Assembly: GCF_000425365.1 (NCBI RefSeq) | Contig: NZ_AUDH01000001.1 | Location: forward strand, 124,001 to 188,000 | Length of the DNA stretch: 64,000 bases | From: Rubritepida flocculans DSM 14296 | GTDB lineage: Bacteria; Pseudomonadota; Alphaproteobacteria; Acetobacterales; Acetobacteraceae | Direction of reading: 5' to 3' | Part shown: piece after piece, positions 45,070 to 52,716 of the stretch | How the letters are laid out: each line of letters begins with the position of its first letter | How positions within the stretch are numbered: the first letter of the stretch is position 1 | Translations under genes and position numbers: made by a program | The notes under the pieces: generated by a model | The model's database searches: none | Told to the model about the DNA's origin: nothing | What the model saw: only the letters and a program-made list of their open reading frames with translations

Positions 45070-46348
45070 ATCCCAGCGGCCCCTGGGTTGCGCCGCCTGC
45101 CCCCTCCCCCTGGCGGCTGACGAGCGCAAGCCAGGCCATGACCCAGACGAGCAGCAGGAAATCCCCGCGCAGCAGATTCGCCTCGGTCTGCGCGCGGATG
45201 GCGGCCGCCAGCAGCACCATCAGCGTCCAGAGGCCCAGCACCCGCCGCGGCCCGCCGAGCCGCACGAGGGCCAGCACGGCGGTGGCGCCGGCCACCAGCA
45301 GCACCGCCCCCTGCCCGAGCAGGCCGAGCTGCAGCGCGATGTCGCGCAGCCCGTGGTGGGAGTCGGGGGCGGGCCAGCCCAGCTCCAGCCAGATCAGCTC
45401 CATCGGCCGCGCGCCGGCCACCCAGAAGGCGGCGAAGCCATGGCCGAGCCAGGGCCGCTCGGCGATGGCGCGGTCCACCGCCCGCCAGACATCGGTGCGC
45501 CCCGTCAGCGTCTCGTCGCGGCCGAGCAGTTCGAACACGCCCGCCTCGCCGAAGGCCGCGACGAACGCCAGCCCGAGCGTGGCTGCCGCCCCCGCGCCCA
45601 GCAGCGCGAGCCCCGCCGCCAGCCCGCCCCGCCGCAGCCAGAGCAGCGCGAGGGTGAGCCCCATCACCAGCAGCGCCAGCACCGCCGAGGTGGCCGAGCG
45701 CGAGAGGGCGAGCAGCCCGAGCAGCAGCAGCGCCGCCGCCGCATCCCGCCAGGCCAGCGCGCCGCGCCGCAGCACCAGGTAGGAGAGCGCGAAGGCGCCC
45801 GCGAGCAGCGCCCCGCCGAAATTGTTCTTCTGCAGGAAGACGCCGCGCACCGCGTTCGCGTAGTCGCCCGTGTCGAAGCCGGTGGCGGGATCGAGCGCGG
45901 CGGTGGCGAGGCTCATGCCCCCCGCCACCAGCACCACGATCAGCGTCAGCCGCTGGAAGGCGGCGAAGCCGAGGTGGCGGAACAGCAGGAAGGCGAAGAG
46001 GAACTGCGTGGCCAGCCCCACGCAGCGCCGGAAGGTCGCGCCCGGCGCCTGCGACCACAGCACCGAGAGCAGCGCGAGCGCGAGCAGCCCGAGGAAGGGC
46101 AGCGCCTCGCGCAGCGTCCGTGCCATGCCGCGCGGCTCGCGCAGCGCATAGCCGAGCCCCACCGCCAGCAGCAGGAGCTGCACGGCCGCGTTCACCGGAT
46201 CGGAGCCCGCCGTCACCCCCTCCGCCTGGCGGAGGAAGGGGATCTGCGCGTCGAGGTAGTAGTAGATGCCGAAGCCGCAGAAGAGCAGGCCGAGCCGCGC
46301 ACGCAGCCCGCCCGCCGCGGGCGCCGCCAGCGCCGCCGCGCCGCTCAC
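45068..46348 (-). CDS. O-antigen ligase/Wzy-type polysaccharide polymerase family protein
   Basis: A 426-residue inner-membrane protein with about 11-12 hydrophobic segments and one large periplasmic loop. The loop and flanks carry the family pattern: LQKNNFGG earlier, then LTGRTDVWRAVDRAIAERPW, LGHGFAAFW and PDSHHGLRDIALQLG with the conserved His. Such proteins polymerise or ligate undecaprenyl-linked sugar units on the periplasmic side (ExoQ/WaaL type). Its ATG overlaps the stop of the polysaccharide deacetylase gene. The C-terminal tail is short and ends within the palindrome. Part of the polysaccharide locus up to 54915. Confidence 0.87.
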   Translation of the reverse strand: MSGAAALAAPAAGGLRARLGLLFCGFGIYYYLDAQIPFLRQAEGVTAGSDPVNAAVQLLLLAVGLGYALREPRGMARTLREALPFLGLLALALLSVLWSQAPGATFRRCVGLATQFLFAFLLFRHLGFAAFQRLTLIVVLVAGGMSLATAALDPATGFDTGDYANAVRGVFLQKNNFGGALLAGAFALSYLVLRRGALAWRDAAAALLLLGLLALSRSATSAVLALLVMGLTLALLWLRRGGLAAGLALLGAGAAATLGLAFVAAFGEAGVFELLGRDETLTGRTDVWRAVDRAIAERPWLGHGFAAFWVAGARPMELIWLELGWPAPDSHHGLRDIALQLGLLGQGAVLLVAGATAVLALVRLGGPRRVLGLWTLMVLLAAAIRAQTEANLLRGDFLLLVWVMAWLALVSRQGEGAGGATQGPLG

Positions 46349-47079
46349 GGCCCCGCCACCACCTCGCCGAGCGGCCGCACCGCGCAGCCCGCGGCCAGCG
46401 CGGCGCGCAGCACCCAGTCGAGATCATCGGGCGTCACCCCATAGGGGCCGGGCGCGGGCTGCACGTCATGGGTGTAGAGCACGAGCCAGGCGCGGCGTTC
46501 CGCCGCCTCGGCGATCATGCGCGCCAGCAGCTCGCGGTCGCGTCGGGCGCTCTCCAGCGGCGCGGCGCGGATGTAGGCGAGGTCGATCTCGCCCGCGTTG
46601 AGGCCCGGCTGCACGCCGCGCGCGGCGCGATAGCCCGCCATGGCCGCCCGCTTGGCGCGCAGCGGCGTGCGGCCATAGGGGTAGGCGAAGCTCACCGGCC
46701 GCGCACCCAGCCGCGCGGCCAGCCATTGCGCGTTGCGGTCCATCTCCGCGCCGATTCCCGCGGCGTCCAGCCGGAACAGGTCGGCGTGGGAGAAGCTGTG
46801 GCAGCCGATCTCGTGCCCCGCCGCATGCACGGCGCGCAGCCGCGCCTCGTCGCCCGAGGGGCCGAGCTCGCCCATCCCGCCGATGGTGCCGCCATTGACG
46901 TAGAAGCTGCCGCGCACCCCCGCGGCCTCCAGCACCGCCGCGCCGGTCTCGGCGGCGGTGACGTGGAAATCGTCGAAGGTGAGGGAGAGGGTGGGCCGGT
47001 CCAGCGCGAGCCTCGCCGGGAAGCGCGCGGCGCGCTTCGCCAGCTCCCCCCGCCATCGCCGCCGCAGCCGATCCAGCAT
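46345..47079 (-). CDS. Polysaccharide deacetylase (NodB homology)
   Basis: A carbohydrate esterase family 4-like protein of about 244 residues. Motif 1 is LTFDDFHV (Asp36, Asp37) and motif 2 is GCHSFSHADL with the HxxxH metal histidines. SFAYPYGRTPLRAKRAAM is motif 3, and LVLYTHDV is near the C-terminus. It removes acetyl or similar groups from sugar residues. No signal peptide is evident, so it may act in the cytoplasm or on a lipid-linked intermediate. The start at 47079 is favoured by GGAGG 8 bases upstream; ATGs at 47085, 47100 and 47103 are alternatives. Confidence 0.86.
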   Translation of the reverse strand: MLDRLRRRWRGELAKRAARFPARLALDRPTLSLTFDDFHVTAAETGAAVLEAAGVRGSFYVNGGTIGGMGELGPSGDEARLRAVHAAGHEIGCHSFSHADLFRLDAAGIGAEMDRNAQWLAARLGARPVSFAYPYGRTPLRAKRAAMAGYRAARGVQPGLNAGEIDLAYIRAAPLESARRDRELLARMIAEAAERRAWLVLYTHDVQPAPGPYGVTPDDLDWVLRAALAAGCAVRPLGEVVAGP

Positions 47080-47193
47080 CCCCATCGCCTCCGCCCGCAT
47101 CATGCCGCGCGCCCCGCGGCCCGCCCAGCCATGGCTGCCAGCCCGGCCGCATCCCGGCGATCCTCGCCGCCCGCCTGGAGCCCCGCTTCCCCC

Positions 47194-48189
47194 ATGACCG
47201 ACGCGGCGCCGCCGCTGCTCTCCGTCGTGATCTGCACCTTCCGCCGCAACGCGCCGCTGGAGGCGCTGCTCCGCGCCCTGGCCCCGCTCTGCGCCGGGCG
47301 GCCGGTGGAGGTGGTGGTGGTGGACAACAGCCCCGAGGCCGGTGCGCTGCCCCTGCTCGCCGCGCTGCGCGCGGCGCTGCTGCCCGGGCTGGTGCTGCGC
47401 CACGCCCAGCCCGCCTCGATCTCGGTGGCGCGCAACGCCGGCGTGGCGGCCAGCCGCGCCCCCTGGGTGGCCTTCCTCGACGATGATTCCGAGCTGCTGA
47501 ACGACTGGGTGGGCGGCGTGCTGGAGGCCATCGCGGCCGGCGGGGCCGAGGGTTTCTTCGGCCCCGTCCGCGCGCGCTACGAGGGCGGCGCGCCCCCGCC
47601 CTTCGACCCCGAGGGCCGCTTCTTCTCGCGCGAGACGGGGGAGCCGGACGGGGCGCGCCTGTTCATCGGCGGGCCGCGCCGCTCGCGCCGCGCCGTGATG
47701 GGCGCGGCCAACGCGGTGCTGAGCCGCGCCGCCTGCCTGATGGACCCCGAGCCCTTCGACCCCGCCTTCGGCCGCAGCGGGGGCGAGGATCTCGACCTGT
47801 TCCTGCGCGCCGAGCGGCGCGGCGCGCGCTTCCTCTGGCGCACCGGCTTCCCGGTGGGCGAATGGGTGCCGGCCTCGCGCCAGGGGTTCGACTACGCGCT
47901 GCTGCGCGCCTTCACCGGCGGGCAGGTCTTCGTGGCGGTGACGCGCAAGAACAGCGCCGCGCCCTGGCGCACCGAGGCGCGGCTGCTGGCCCTGGGCGCG
48001 GCCCAGGCGGCGCTGGGGGCGCTCCGCCTCGCCCTCGCGCGGGCCGAGGCGCGGCCGGCGCTGCGCCTCGCCCTCGCCTCGGCGCTGGGCAAGCTGCGCT
48101 GGCGCGCGCTGACGGGGCTCTACGCGCTGCCGGCGGGCGGCGGGCCCGTCTCGCTCTGGCGGCTTTTCCTGCGCGGGGCGCCGGGCTGA
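47194..48189 (+). CDS. Glycosyltransferase family 2
   Basis: A 331-residue GT-A enzyme. The N-terminal nucleotide-sugar fold has LLSVVICTFRRNAPLEALLR, VVVVDNSPEAG and the DxD-type WVAFLDDDSEL. The acceptor half has GAANAVLSRAACL and FGRSGGEDLDLFLRAERRGA. The C-terminal ~90 residues are Ala/Leu/Arg-rich helices and may lie on the membrane. Paralogous to the glycosyltransferase at 50325. CTGGAG is upstream. It is divergent from the deacetylase/polymerase pair and overlaps the next gene's start by one base. Confidence 0.9.
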   Translation: MTDAAPPLLSVVICTFRRNAPLEALLRALAPLCAGRPVEVVVVDNSPEAGALPLLAALRAALLPGLVLRHAQPASISVARNAGVAASRAPWVAFLDDDSELLNDWVGGVLEAIAAGGAEGFFGPVRARYEGGAPPPFDPEGRFFSRETGEPDGARLFIGGPRRSRRAVMGAANAVLSRAACLMDPEPFDPAFGRSGGEDLDLFLRAERRGARFLWRTGFPVGEWVPASRQGFDYALLRAFTGGQVFVAVTRKNSAAPWRTEARLLALGAAQAALGALRLALARAEARPALRLALASALGKLRWRALTGLYALPAGGGPVSLWRLFLRGAPG

Positions 48190-49106
48190 TGCGGGTGCTC
48201 GTCACCGGGGGCCATGGCTTCATCGGCCGCGCCGCCTGCGCGCGCCTCGCCGCCGGGCACAGCGTCCGCGCCGCCTCGCGCCGCAGCGGCCTCGACGTGA
48301 CGCGGCCCGAGACGCTGCCCCCGGCGCTGGCGGGGGTGGAGGCGGTGGTGCACGCCGCGGTGGAGGGGCGGGCGAGCATCGTGGAGGGCACGGCCAACCT
48401 CCTCGCCGCCGCCCGCGCCGCCGGGGTGCGGCGCTTCGTCCATCTCAGCTCCGTCGCGGTCTATGGCGCGGCCGAGGGCGCGGTGCGCGAGGACACCCCC
48501 CGCGCTCCCGGCGATTCCGCCTATGGGCGCTGGAAGGCCGAGGCGGAGGCGCTGGTGGAGGCCGTGACCGATTTCGAGGTGGTGATCCTGCGCCCCGCCC
48601 TGGTCTATGGCCCCGGCGACCCGCTCTGGATCGGCCGCATGGCGCGGCGGCTCGCGCTCGGCGCGCTGGGCCCCCTCGGCGCGGCGGGCGAGGGCCTCGC
48701 GGACCTCGTGCATGTGCGCGACGTGGCCGAGGCCATCGCGCTGGCGCTGACGGGCCCGCCCGGGCTCTACAACCTCGGCGGGCCGGCGCCGGTGACGTGG
48801 AACGAGTATCTCGCGCGGCTGGCGGCCGGGCTCGGCCTCGCGCCGCGGCCGCTCTCGCCGGCCGAGCTCGCCTGGCGGGCGCGGCTCGCCCTGCCGGTCA
48901 AGGCGCTGGCGCGCGCCCTGCCGCCGCTCGCGCCCCTGCTGCCGGCGGCGCTGCGCGAGTCGCCGGGCGCGGGCGAGCTCGCGCTCTTCCGCCGCCGCGC
49001 CCGCTACCCCTGGGAGAAGGCCGAGGCCGCGCTGGGCTGGGCGCCGCGCATCGGGCTCGACGAGGGGCTGGCCGAAAGCCTGGCCGCGCTGCGGCCGCGG
49101 GAATGA
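48189..49106 (+). CDS. NAD-dependent epimerase/dehydratase (extended SDR)
   Basis: A 305-residue sugar-nucleotide enzyme. NAD-binding glycines are in VLVTGGHGFIGR. The catalytic serine is in HLSSVAVYG, and the YxxxK pair is in AYGRWKAEAE. ILRPALVYGPGDPLW and LVHVRDVAEAIALAL follow. It may be a UDP-galactose 4-epimerase-like or dTDP-sugar reductase supplying precursors for the locus. TGATG couples it to the preceding glycosyltransferase, and ATGA couples it to the next. Confidence 0.9.
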   Translation: MRVLVTGGHGFIGRAACARLAAGHSVRAASRRSGLDVTRPETLPPALAGVEAVVHAAVEGRASIVEGTANLLAAARAAGVRRFVHLSSVAVYGAAEGAVREDTPRAPGDSAYGRWKAEAEALVEAVTDFEVVILRPALVYGPGDPLWIGRMARRLALGALGPLGAAGEGLADLVHVRDVAEAIALALTGPPGLYNLGGPAPVTWNEYLARLAAGLGLAPRPLSPAELAWRARLALPVKALARALPPLAPLLPAALRESPGAGELALFRRRARYPWEKAEAALGWAPRIGLDEGLAESLAALRPRE

Positions 49107-50134
49107 GGGCGATGCGCTGGAAGATCGTCTATCCCTCGCAGCGCGCCCCGCGCATGCCCTGGATGACGGACCACATCCCGCCCGGGCGGCACGTCTTCGA
49201 CCTGATCCCGGCCGATTACGCGCATGACCGCTCGCGCCCGCGCACCAGCGCGCGGCAATGGCTCGACTATCTGCGCCATGCCTGGCGCGGCTGGCGGGCG
49301 GCGGCGCGCGATCCGCGCCAGCCGGTGGGGATCGTAACGGCCTTCCCGCAGCTTCCGGTCTTCCTCGGCCTGTTCAACCGGCTGACCGGCGGGCGGCGGC
49401 CCATCCTGTGCTGGAGCTTCAACCTGGGCCGCGCCTATGGCGGCTGGCGCGCGCGGCTGGCGCGGGCGGGGCTCGCGGGGGTGGGGCGGCTCGTCGTGCA
49501 TTCGCGCCGCGAGGTCGAGAGCTACGCCGCGCTGCTCGGCCTGCCGCGGGAGCGCTTCGTCTTCCTCCCCTTCTCGGTGCGGCCCCTCGCGCCCTCCCTG
49601 CCCGAGGAAGAAGAAGCGCCCTTCGTCCTCGCCATGGGCACGGCGCGGCGCGACTACGCCACGCTGCTGCGGGCCCTGGCGCGGCTCGGCCTGCCCGGGG
49701 TGATCGTGGCGGGGCCGCATGCGCTGGAGGGGCTCGAGCTTCCCGCGCATGTGGCGCTGCGCTCCCACCTCTCGCTCGAGGAATGCCACGCCCTGGCGCA
49801 GCGCGCGCGGGTGAACGTGGTGCCGGTGGACAATGACAGCACCGCCTCGGGCCAGGTGACGATCGTGGAGACCATGATGCTGGGCCGCGCCGTGGTCGCC
49901 ACGCGCGGCATCGGCAGCGAAGACTACGTGGCGGATGGCGAGACCGGGCTGCTGGTGCCGCCGCGCGACGAGGCGGCGCTGGCGGCCGCCATTCTTCGGC
50001 TGTGGGAGGATGCGGCGCTGCGCCGCCGGCTGGGGGAGGCCGCGCGCGCCCATGCGCTCGCGCATTTCACCTTCGAGGCGAGCGCCGCGCCGCTCGCGGC
50101 GGAGCTGGACCGTCTGGCGCGGGGGGAGTGGTGA
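49103..50134 (+). CDS. Glycosyltransferase family 4-like (GT-B)
   Basis: A 343-residue GT-B enzyme. The C-terminal domain shows the retaining-GT pattern: FVLAMGTARRDYATLLRALA, VIVAGPHALEGL, VPVDNDSTASGQVTIVETM, LGRAVVATRGIGSEDYV, ADGETGLLVPPRDEAALA. The glutamate in TIVETM is the usual nucleotide-sugar contact. Third gene of the tightly overlapping GT2-epimerase-GT4 unit. Its TGA stop lies at the edge of the composite repeat at 50134. ATG at 49112 is a possible alternative start. Confidence 0.9.
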   Translation: MRAMRWKIVYPSQRAPRMPWMTDHIPPGRHVFDLIPADYAHDRSRPRTSARQWLDYLRHAWRGWRAAARDPRQPVGIVTAFPQLPVFLGLFNRLTGGRRPILCWSFNLGRAYGGWRARLARAGLAGVGRLVVHSRREVESYAALLGLPRERFVFLPFSVRPLAPSLPEEEEAPFVLAMGTARRDYATLLRALARLGLPGVIVAGPHALEGLELPAHVALRSHLSLEECHALAQRARVNVVPVDNDSTASGQVTIVETMMLGRAVVATRGIGSEDYVADGETGLLVPPRDEAALAAAILRLWEDAALRRRLGEAARAHALAHFTFEASAAPLAAELDRLARGEW

Positions 50135-50322
50135 TACGGTCGGCATGACATGCCGACCGTATGGCGCGCAGGGTTGGCGGGCACCCATCGAAGCTTTGCT
50201 TCGATGGGACCCGGTGTGGCGGCTGCGCGCCAAAACAAAGGCATACCAGCGGCTGCACCGGCCCCTCAGGAGTCGAAATCAGCGGCCGCTGGTATGATAC
50301 GGGAGGGGCCGCCGCCCGCATC
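50134..50322. repeat. Composite dispersed palindromic element, copy R-2, with hairpin insertion
   Basis: Fills the gap between two convergent glycosyltransferase genes. Hairpin I has perfect 13-bp arms ATACGGTCGGCAT and ATGCCGACCGTAT (50134-50162). Hairpin II has arms GGCGCGCAG (50163-50171) and CTGCGCGCC (50223-50231). Nested inside it is a 37-base insertion (50178-50214) with 11-bp arms CCCATCGAAGC and GCTTCGATGGG around TTT. Hairpin III has arms CATACCAGCGGCTGC (50242-50256) and GCGGCCGCTGGTATG (50282-50296). A degenerate P palindrome GATACGGG...CCCGCATC follows (50296-50322). Apart from the insertion it matches the reverse complement of 1717-1843 closely. Confidence 0.88.
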
Positions 50323-50324
50323 GC

Positions 50325-51272
50325 CTACCCCTCGCGCACGAAATCCAGCCCCGTGCCGAGGCCGAGCTTGCCCAGCCCCTTCGCCACGCCGAAGCGGTGG
50401 CGCATCCGCCGCGCGGGCGGGCCGCCGGCGGTGAGCGCCCAGAGCGCCCCATGCACCGCCGCCTGCCCCAGCCCCAGCGTCCAGACCGCGAGCCGCGTCA
50501 GCCAGGGCCACCGCGCGGAGCGCACCCGGTGGATCGCGCCGTGCCGCGCGCTGCGCCCCAGCCGCGCGCGCATATAGTCGGCCGAGAGGCGGCCCGCGAG
50601 GTTCATCTCCACCACCCGCGCCGCGGGGCACCAGAGGAAGCGCCGCCCCTGCCGCGCCAGGCGGAAGAGCAGCTCCGTGTCCTCGCCGCCGGCGCGGCCC
50701 AGCACCTCGTCGAAGGGGGCGGGGCCGGCGAGGCAGGTGGCGCGCCGCATCATGGAATTGCCCGCGCCCATGCCGCGCCCGCCGCCATGCCACCAGGCCA
50801 GCGGGTCCAGCACCGCGCCCTCGGGCAGGCCGAGATCGGTGCGGAAGTAATGGCCCTCCGGGTCCCAGTCGGGCGGCGCGCCGGTCTCGAAGGCGGGCTC
50901 CTTGGGGCCGAAGCTGGCATCGGCGCCGCTGCGCTCCAGCAGGGCGAGATGGGCGGCGAGGCAGCCTGGCTCGGGCGCCTCGTCGTCGTCGATGAAGGCG
51001 ATGTAGCGGCCGCGCGCCGCCGCCACGCCGCGGTTGCGCGCGGCGGCGATGTTGCGGTGCGGGGCGGCGGCCACATGCACCGCCCCGAAGCGCGCCGCCA
51101 GGGCGCGGGCGGGGGAGTCGGGGTGGTTGTCGGCCACGACGATCTCGAACCCCTGCCCCCCGGGCAGGCGCTGGTCGGCGATGGCGGCGAGGCTGCGCGC
51201 GAGCAGCTCCATCCGGTCGAAGCAGGGCACCACCACGCTGAGGATGGGCGGCGGCTCGGGCGCGGCGCTCAT
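50325..51272 (-). CDS. Glycosyltransferase family 2
   Basis: A 315-residue GT-A enzyme. Motifs are ILSVVVPCFDRMELLARSL, FEIVVADNHPDSP, GRYIAFIDDDEAPEPG (DxD) and GRAGGEDTELLFRLARQGRR. It resembles the enzyme at 47194 in the placement of NSMMRRATCL and the GGED motif, so the two are paralogues within the locus. Its ATG overlaps the stop of the flippase gene (ATGA). ATG 51272 was chosen; the longer frame runs into the flippase. Confidence 0.9.
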   Translation of the reverse strand: MSAAPEPPPILSVVVPCFDRMELLARSLAAIADQRLPGGQGFEIVVADNHPDSPARALAARFGAVHVAAAPHRNIAAARNRGVAAARGRYIAFIDDDEAPEPGCLAAHLALLERSGADASFGPKEPAFETGAPPDWDPEGHYFRTDLGLPEGAVLDPLAWWHGGGRGMGAGNSMMRRATCLAGPAPFDEVLGRAGGEDTELLFRLARQGRRFLWCPAARVVEMNLAGRLSADYMRARLGRSARHGAIHRVRSARWPWLTRLAVWTLGLGQAAVHGALWALTAGGPPARRMRHRFGVAKGLGKLGLGTGLDFVREG

Positions 51273-52591
51273 GCCGCGCCCCCGGGCAGCAGCCGGCGCA
51301 GCAGGAGCCACACCGCCCCGGCCGCGGCCAGCGCCACCAGGCTGCGCGCCAGGGCGGCCCCCTCCGCCCCCGCCCAGGGCAGCACCGCCCAGCACAGCAG
51401 CAGCGTCATCGCCAGCGAGGCCCCGACAAGGGCGAGGCGCACCGGCTGCAGCCGGGTGGCGCTCAGCACATCCGCCCCGAGCGCGAACAGCGCCTGCGCC
51501 AGCGGCAAGAGGCAGAACAGCCGCAGCAGCAGCGGCAGATCCTCATAGCCGGGCCCGAGCAGCAGCGGCACGAGATCGGCGAAGGCCAGCACGCCCAGCG
51601 CCGCGGCGAGGCCGAGGCCCAGCGTCACCGGCCGCACCCGCCGCGCATAGTCCAGGCTGCCGCCACGATCCGCCTCCCCCAGCCGGAACAGCCGGCCATA
51701 GACCGCATAGCCCAGCGCGCGCATGGGCAGCAGCAGCGTGCCGATGATGCGCGCCGCCGCCGCGTAATGCCCCGCCGCCACGGGCCCGGCCAGGGCGAGC
51801 ACCAGCGGCTTGTCGAGATCGGCCGCGGCCGCGGTCAGGCTCGCCTCGGCGGCGAAGGCCGCGCCGTCGCGCCACTCCCCGGGGCGGGCGGGGAAGACCG
51901 GCGCGCCGTGGTCGCGCAGCACCAGCCCGAGGCAGAGCCCCGCGCCCAGCAGCGCCGAGGCCGCATACCACCAGGCCCAGGCCTGCAGGTCGAGCGGCCC
52001 CGGCAGCGCCCCGGCCAGCGCGATGGCCGCGCAGCGCGTGGCGCTCAGCGCCACCATGGCGAGGCTCTGCCGCTGCGCCGCGCCGGTGGCGAGATACACC
52101 GCCGCGCAGAGGTTCGCCACACGGCCGAGCAGGAGATCCGCCAGCAGGATGGCGCCGAGCGCCAGCGGCCCGATCGCCGCGAGCCCGATGGCCGGCAGCA
52201 GCCACAGGAACAGCGCCCCGAGCGGCAGCCCGGTGAGGATGATGGCGGTGAGCCCCGCGCCGAAGGCCCGGGGCATCGCCGTCGCATCGCCCGCGACGCG
52301 GCGGATCAGCAACTGCTCGCAGCCAGGCCCGGCGAGGTAGGAGGCGGCGATGGTCACCGCCGTCAGCCCGACGAAGAGCCCATAGCCCTCCGGGCCCAGG
52401 ACGCGCAGCGCCAGCAGCAGCCAGCCCACCTGCAGCAGGAGCTGCACCGAGAAGCCGCCGAACAGGATGCCCCCATCGCGCGCCAGGGCGCGCTCGGGCA
52501 GCAGCCGGGCGAGGCGCGCGCGCCAGCCGCTCACGCGCGCGAAGCCCCGGGGGGGGCGGGCGGGCGGGCGCGGGGCGGCGGGCGGGCTCAC
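51269..52591 (-). CDS. Polysaccharide biosynthesis flippase (Wzx/MATE-like)
   Basis: A 440-residue inner-membrane protein with about 12-14 hydrophobic segments. The N-terminal GGILFGGFSVQLLLQVGWLL, then ALRVLGPEGYGLFVGLTAVT, is the typical start of Wzx-type flippases, which move undecaprenyl-linked repeat units to the periplasm. About 35 Pro/Arg-rich residues precede the first segment, so the true start may be downstream. Coupled to the glycosyltransferase at 50325 and divergent from the Wzz-like gene. Confidence 0.87.
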   Translation of the reverse strand: MSPPAAPRPPARPPRGFARVSGWRARLARLLPERALARDGGILFGGFSVQLLLQVGWLLLALRVLGPEGYGLFVGLTAVTIAASYLAGPGCEQLLIRRVAGDATAMPRAFGAGLTAIILTGLPLGALFLWLLPAIGLAAIGPLALGAILLADLLLGRVANLCAAVYLATGAAQRQSLAMVALSATRCAAIALAGALPGPLDLQAWAWWYAASALLGAGLCLGLVLRDHGAPVFPARPGEWRDGAAFAAEASLTAAAADLDKPLVLALAGPVAAGHYAAAARIIGTLLLPMRALGYAVYGRLFRLGEADRGGSLDYARRVRPVTLGLGLAAALGVLAFADLVPLLLGPGYEDLPLLLRLFCLLPLAQALFALGADVLSATRLQPVRLALVGASLAMTLLLCWAVLPWAGAEGAALARSLVALAAAGAVWLLLRRLLPGGAA

Positions 52592-52716
52592 GCGCCGAGG
52601 CTAGACCAGCCGCCCCGCGCCCGGCGAGAGCGCCGGCCCCGGGCGCTTTGCGCCGCCGCGCCGCTTCCGCCATGTTGCGCCCAGGGCCATGGGGGCCATC
52701 GGGAGCGCTCGGCGGC

